From assembly GCA_033961575.1 (NCBI GenBank), contig CM066729.1, positions 92,631,001 through 92,695,000 on the forward strand: a stretch of DNA of 64,000 bases. The letters are read 5' to 3'. Numbering within the stretch: position 1 is the first letter of the stretch; every line of letters begins with the position of its first letter. Position numbers and translations under genes: made by a program. This document shows, piece after piece, positions 58,260 through 64,000 of this stretch. Below the pieces are notes generated by a model. It ran no database searches. It was given only the letters and a program-made list of their open reading frames with translations, and was not told where the DNA came from. Source of the stretch: Aselliscus stoliczkanus (Eukaryota; Chordata; Mammalia; Chiroptera; Hipposideridae).

Positions 58260-58599
58260 TTTAAAAAGTATATAGCAGAAACATTTAAACTTGGTCGAGA
58301 CAAAAGGAACAAAAAGTGAATACATTTAACCTGAAAAATTAATAAAATTTAATATCAAAATAATTCATTGGAATTCCACTAGAGTATATAATATTTTAAC
58401 CAATAGATACTGTCAGGGGCAAATATTGTAATATAAATGAAGTATGTCATGTCTAATATGTACTCTCAGTGTAGAGATGGAAAGTTAGAAAATAGTATAT
58501 TTCCATATATATATCTGATATATATACATATCTTTCTCTGTCACCTAAGAGTGCCTGGAAGCAATGACATCCTAGACCAGACTTTTTTTTATTATCATT
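58260..58599. other. Unrecognised AT-rich sequence
   Basis: Nothing recognised. Confidence 0.35.
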
Positions 58600-59565
58600 A
58601 TAAATAAATAAGTCATCAGGGTTCCATGGAGAAATGTTTTAGGACTAGGGCAGGAAATATACAAGATGATTGTGAAGCGTCTTGTGATGCCAGAAAATAA
58701 GAAAGTGCTCCCAAAAATATTCACAATGATGGTGATATGTCAAGGAGCCAATTGAAAAAGCTCCCAAAGGTCAAAAGTTGAAAATTTGAGCAAAAAACAA
58801 AAGCAGTATTTGACCTATAGTCCAAAATTGAATGTCAATATCCACAAGTCCGTACTTATACAAATAAATGAATAGATAATTAAATGGAGGAGAATACACA
58901 AATAATTTATGCAGATACTCTGTCCACTAGGAGGTGGATCATACCTCTCTATAAGTATGGACTGCATACAGTGATAGCCTTACAAAGAGTACAATATGAA
59001 ACATGGGAGGAAAAAAGTAACTTTGCAGTGGATAAACTTGACAACAGATCATGGTTAACATCAACAGTGATGAATCATGTTGACAGTATGTACCCTTGAT
59101 AAGATGTGATGAAAATAGCACTTTACTTTTGTGGTCTTCCCAAATCCATAAACCCAATCTAATCATGTGTAAAACATCAGATTCATTTCAATGAGGGGCA
59201 TTCTACAAAATGTCTGATCAATACTCCTCAAAACTGTCAAGGTCATCAAAATCAGGAAAAGTCAGAGAAACCATCACAGCCAAGAATGGATTAGGAAATA
59301 TGACAACTAAATGCTATGAAGTGTACTGGATGGGACCCTGGAACAGATAAAAAGATAATAAGGAAATCTGAAAACTTTGGTCCTTCAGTTACCAATAATA
59401 TATCAATATTGGTCCATTCATTGTAATAAATGTGCCATACTCATGTAATATGCTAGAAATTGTAGAAACTAAATATTGAGGTGACTAGAAATTGTCTGTA
59501 CTTCTTTCTGACCTTTCTGTAAATTTAAAACTATTCCAAAATATAAAGTTTATTAAAAAGCTGTT
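58600..59565 (+). mobile_element. Old L1 3' UTR (L1ME-like)
   Basis: Text of an old L1 3' UTR in order: 'gtgatgccagaaaataagaa', 'agaaagtgctcccaaaaata', 'gattcatttcaatgagggg', 'attctacaaaatgtctgatc', 'ctcaaaactgtcaaggtcat', 'catcacagccaagaatgg', 'gatgggaccctggaacagat', 'attggtccattcattgtaat', 'ctattccaaaatataaagtt'. Ends in a short A-rich tail. The frame at 58884-59099 is UTR. Confidence 0.75.
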
Positions 59566-60839
59566 TGCATTTGATCCTAAGAAAATTCATAGTGACTGGA
59601 GAGTCAGAATTTTAAAATACGTGTTACCAAAACTATATGAGAGATGGGATAAGGAAAACAAAGCAGTAATCAAAATTCTAAATGTCAATTTTATAGTGGT
59701 GCTATTTATCTCTTCATTTGTTTATCTATTGTTTGCCCATCCCCGATGAAAATATAATATATAATATCTGTCTTGTTCATCACTAAATCTTTGGACTGGA
59801 ATACTAGCTAAAATGTAATATATTTCTAATATTTATTTGTGGAATAAATTTGTGTGATACAATGATTGTGAAATTAAGGGTGTGCAATAAAAATTCAGTG
59901 TGAATGAAATAGAGAAATTCCTTGTTGATGAAGAAAAGTGGGGATATACAAGACATATGTTTCCCTAGGTTGTTGTAAAGGAAGTTCACCATGATGATGA
60001 ATTGACTTTTATTCGAGATAATGACTATCAACTTAATGCCAACATCTTAAATGAATTATAAGGGCTTATCATCAAGTAAGTAAACAATACTGAGCATAAA
60101 GAAAAAGAGGATAATATTCCTAAAATAGTTTATCTCAAAAACTAGTTTTTTAAAAGGAGAATAAAAATCTGTATATCAATATTGGTGTAAATAACTGATG
60201 TTTCCATGTGAATCCACATCTCTGTTGAGATAAGTGACACATTGCACTGGAAGCCTTATAATGAATGGAAAGGGATAGTGTTTTAGTGGACATTCTCATG
60301 TGTTATGCCATAGAAAAAAAATAATACATGGCAACACAAATTGAATATTTAATGTGGAGAAATGAGGCTTAGCAATAGGGGATTATAAGGTTCATATTTT
60401 CCTGCTGTAATTTGAGAGTGAGTTTTGGAAGTTAACACAGAAAGAGGAATGATAAATCTGTATATTGTGATTAGGATTTTTTTCTTCTCTTTGGCTTACT
60501 GATAGAGCAAGATAAGTCTATAGAAAAATCAGATTATAGATTACAGGTGGTTCAAAACAGTGCTATATTTCAGTTTCAAGACTATACTAATTTTCCTTAA
60601 ACTTTGATAATTTGATTTGACTTTTAAATTAAGTGGATGGATGAGCTTATGACATAGCCAAAAAGAAAATACATATTATTTTTAATGCTGATATCAACTT
60701 TATGACCATGTAATGGAGTGACCTCAAGAGAGAACTGGCCCCCATATTAAAATCCCTCCTTCATCAAATAATGTGGCAATGTTCAAAAATCCATAAAATC
60801 ATAATATTATGAAACTAGACAGCCATGAACCTCTGAAAA
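59566..60839. other. Unrecognised sequence
   Basis: No gene or repeat recognised. Confidence 0.45.
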
Positions 60840-60925
60840 CATTATGAGATTTGGACAAAATGAGGTTAAATGCCTGTTGCCAGTCATGTAACAGAGACAA
60901 ATGAAGGATTTATCTGTAGAGAGTT
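60840..60925 (-). mobile_element. Possible MIR fragment, antisense
   Basis: 'acaaaatgaggttaaatgcc...ccagtcatgtaacagagac' is reminiscent of the reversed MIR core (…cagaggttaagtgacttgcc…aaggtcacacagc…). Weak. Confidence 0.35.
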
Positions 60926-61179
60926 TTTTCCAGGTGAATCCTAAAATGTATTTCACTTGCAGCAGCAAATACATGGATTAAAAGTAGAAATCAAGGATGG
61001 GGGGAAAAAAAATTATTTTGATACTCCCTTAGTGCCCTGAATAGGTGTATTTTGTAGGAATATCCAGCCCATATTCTTTTATTATGCATGATAAGCTAAG
61101 TGATATAAAAATCTATTACCTCAGTCTTTTAAGATACAGAAATAAAAGAGAATGTAAAACCACAATTAAATGTTGGTCA

Positions 61180-61214
<35 letters not shown>
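61180..61214. repeat. (CA)n microsatellite
   Basis: Perfect CA run. Confidence 0.97.
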
Positions 61215-61216
<2 letters not shown>

Positions 61217-62639
61217 TGTTAAGTAGGCCTAACACTGCCCTAATATACTTAGTGGAATTTTCATTTCCCAAAGGGTTTGCCTTAGGTAGAAAAAGAATTT
61301 GTAAAGATCAAGAAGCAAGACATGAAATAAAGAGCAGAAAAGAAGGCAAATTTCAATCCATCTTTTTGATTTGAAGGTACAAGTGGTATTTTCAAGACAC
61401 TTGGTTATCCACAAAAACAATAAACATTTTTTTTTCCATAGTCCATTGTATAAACCAACAAACAAGTGTCCTTGATCTAACAAAATGCAACTTACTACAA
61501 AATATACACATAAACTGTACCCTTCTAATTGGGAAGAAAACATTCGAGGAGAATTCTGCATTATCTCTGAAATTACCCCATACCAACAAAAGAATGTTGT
61601 CCTTTTTCAAAATCCTAAGAAGAAGGAGGGAGGAAAATAGCAGATAGACTTATAAAAAGATTTAGTCTTATAATGAAGGATTATTTTGAAAATATGAGAA
61701 TTACTGTCACCCATAAAGACAGGTTTACTTTATGATAAGGAACTAAATTTCAAAAATTCAGAAACCATATTTTGTTGAAACTTAGAAAGACCCTAAATTC
61801 ATCAGAAGGAAAAATCCTCTGAAATTACAAAAATTTACTTTATGAAATAAAATTTTTGATTAAAACATTATGTACTCTATTATATACAGCAGAAGGCTGT
61901 TTAAAAAATTTAGTCAGCTCCACAATGATTTTAAGTTTCTGAAGAAAATTAAAACAATGATAGCTGAGCATATAACTAGTTTACATGAAAGAGAGAAGAG
62001 ATCTAATATACACCTAATACAAAAGACAGATAAGATTAGTAAAGAAGAAGAAAAGATAAAAGTAGAGGAAAATATTCAAATTAAAATTGAATTTAAAATC
62101 ATATTTAGAATTAAAATTAGAATTTACATTTTTCAAATTTGAATTACATTCTAATTAGACCGATTTCAAATTAGAATTAGAATATTCTAAGTGATACTTC
62201 AAAGCACTCTAATTAAAAAAATAGTAATCACTTATATTACATTGGAGTTTATAGTTCAATTACTTTTATGGCCAATGTCATAAGTTTGCTACATTGTTCA
62301 TAGAATTTTTATTAGTAAAGACATGTCACATATGCAATTGCCTTGCTATTATGCAATTGTGAGCAAATACTTCATGGACATCTACAATCACTTTTATCCT
62401 ATAGTACAAGGCACTGAGATCACTGGATTGGCCAAAGCCCATCATAAAATTTTAAAGTTAAGATATTCAGTTCATTATATTATGAGAAAAATTTTCAGTT
62501 GGAAGAAAAATCTATAGGTATGATATTGTATAGCACCATAAATATTCACTCATCAGGGTAAATATGTAAATGAGTGGAGAACAGGATCCCACATCTCTGT
62601 TTGAAGTACTCAGACAGTCAGCCTGTTACTAAGGAAATG
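61215..62639. other. Unrecognised AT-rich sequence
   Basis: No gene or repeat recognised, apart from a degenerate 'attagaatt' repeat and short hairpin at about 62084-62190 (see findings). The lysine/isoleucine-rich frame at 61870-62142 reflects A-rich composition. Confidence 0.45.
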
Positions 62640-62750
62640 TTTCAGGAATTATTTAATGACTACTTATTTTCTGTCATACATGCCCTAAGCACTGAAATTA
62701 CAACATTAGGCAAGAAAACAGGAAAGTTTTCATTAAAGGGTAAAAAGAGA
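62640..62750 (+). mobile_element. Possible ancient mammalian-wide repeat (L2/MIR-type)
   Basis: 'atgactacttattttctgtc', 'catgccctaagcactgaaat' and 'acaacattaggcaagaaaac' loosely follow '…gcctactatgtgccagg…ctaagcactgg…acaac…aacaag'. Weak call. Confidence 0.38.
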
Positions 62751-64000
62751 TTTCACCAGAGTTGTAGGAGAAAAATCAAGATAATGTGTCATTGTGCAAT
62801 CTAAGAGAAAATTGCCAACTCAATCTATGCCATGAAAGTTCAAATAAGATGAAGATAGAGGAGTTCATCAGATTTAGCAAGGTGACCACTATATCAAATT
62901 ATAATAGAGTAGCTTTATTTTATAACCTCAGCTTCATGTACAAGCCTATGCTGTTCTAAATATTCCCTGCCACTTGAATAGAACTAGATTTATGAATATT
63001 CTGGTAACTCTTATGAAATTCAAAGTCCTTACACAATTTCTAGTTTAAAAATTTTACCTTGGTTCAGTAATTAATATATCTAGTTTAATGTATTAAAACA
63101 AAACAAAACTCTCCAAATTTCAGTTGAACTATTGCTTTTCCCTTCTCTCATTGGAGCCTACACTGGACAGGCAAACTCTAATAATAAATTCAAGGCATAT
63201 TATTTCCTTCTTTTATATTTCTGTGCCAAGAATTGTTTCTCCTCCTTTTATACTATGTTGCCTCAGCTTCCCTGGAGAATAAAAAGGAAAAAGAGTAAAT
63301 CCAAAAATCATTGTTGATTTTCTATACATAGCACTTTCAGTAACTGCTAATAGAAACAAAGAATGGAATCAGTTAGGAATATAGATAGTTTGAACAATAT
63401 GATGAAAAATATTGACAAAAGTGACATGCATTGATCACTTTATTTGATAACTGCATATTATACATTATTTTCAACAGTCCAGGGTTTATAAAAAATGATC
63501 ATATTATTGTCCCTAGAGACAAACTGGTCAAAATATCAGTTGATAGAACTAATATACAATGCATGTTTTTTATCAAAGTAGATTTTGTTAAATTCTAATA
63601 ACAAAATTATAGCTAGAACATGCCCAACTATCTAAATATTTAACAATATACTAAATAACCCATGGGATGAGTCAAAGAAATTATAGTGGAAATTAGCAAA
63701 TATATCCAAAAAATAATAATAAAAATATGACATATAAAAACTTTTGGAATTCAGCTAAAGCAATCAGTATAGGACATTTATATTTTTAAATGTTTACAGC
63801 TTATAATTTTATATGGCTTATAATTCTAAATGACATAGTTTTAAATTCTTATGGTTAATAATTTGTAATTTAGAAAAGAAGAATATGTATATTGATAAAT
63901 AGATAAGACAATTGGTTATAGTTTTAAAAATGATAATCATAAAAATAATAACAATCTGGTAAAAAACTACTAATTAACTTGAGAAAAACATAAAATAAGA
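62751..64000. other. Unrecognised AT-rich sequence
   Basis: No gene or repeat recognised up to the window edge. Confidence 0.45.

Noticed and set aside
1..64000. CRISPR arrays, operons, prokaryotic promoters or phage modules
   Set aside because: The window is mammalian nuclear DNA; direct repeats present are microsatellites, SINEs and L1 modules.

Overview
The window is mammalian nuclear DNA from an AT-rich, gene-poor region (a gene desert). I find no protein-coding gene, exon chain, tRNA or rRNA gene that I can support. All long open frames that I recognise are decayed transposable-element coding sequence, simple repeats or SINE read-through.

The repeats suggest a bat, most likely from the rhinolophoid side of Yinpterochiroptera. 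The youngest L1 copies carry the 3' UTR I associate with bat L1 (accagagggtaa..., tggtgaacacac..., ...caccccaataaa). The long tRNA-derived SINE has a body and an AATAAAGTCTTTAAA-type tail resembling the Rhin-1 family, while its head (ggccggccgagtggcgc) differs from the Rhin-1 head I know. Family-level identification is inference from memory and was not searched.

Layout. 1-7.7 kb: old L1 3' pieces, two short SINEs, a mariner/Tc1-like transposase remnant (5153-5410), a CAT microsatellite and two GT microsatellites. 7.8-9.3 kb: a 3' L1 fragment split by a solo retroviral LTR (7952-8616) with a 6-bp target-site duplication. 10-17 kb: ancient retroviral LTRs, including a MaLR-type LTR-internal-LTR fossil (14.37-16.35 kb), and MIR fragments. 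17-24 kb: old L1 pieces, a full-length long SINE (17821-18262) and a 5'-inverted L1 (22195-23996). 24-41 kb: mostly unrecognised AT-rich sequence with a few MaLR LTRs, a SINE, and a complete but shortened mariner element with terminal inverted repeats (35518-36087). 41.4-50.3 kb: one near full-length fossil L1 (5' UTR, ORF1, ORF2, 3' UTR) followed head-to-tail by a second, internally deleted L1. 50.4-58.3 kb: nested insertions with three long SINEs, a second 5'-inverted L1, a long antisense old L1 interrupted by younger insertions, a MaLR LTR, and an L1-SINE-SINE chain. 58.6-64 kb: an old L1 3' UTR and otherwise unrecognised sequence.

Nothing forms a gene system. The window reads as a record of successive retrotransposition, with insertion order visible from nesting and target-site duplications. 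I found no previously undescribed coding system; the most informative observations are insertion structures and the architecture of the SINE family.
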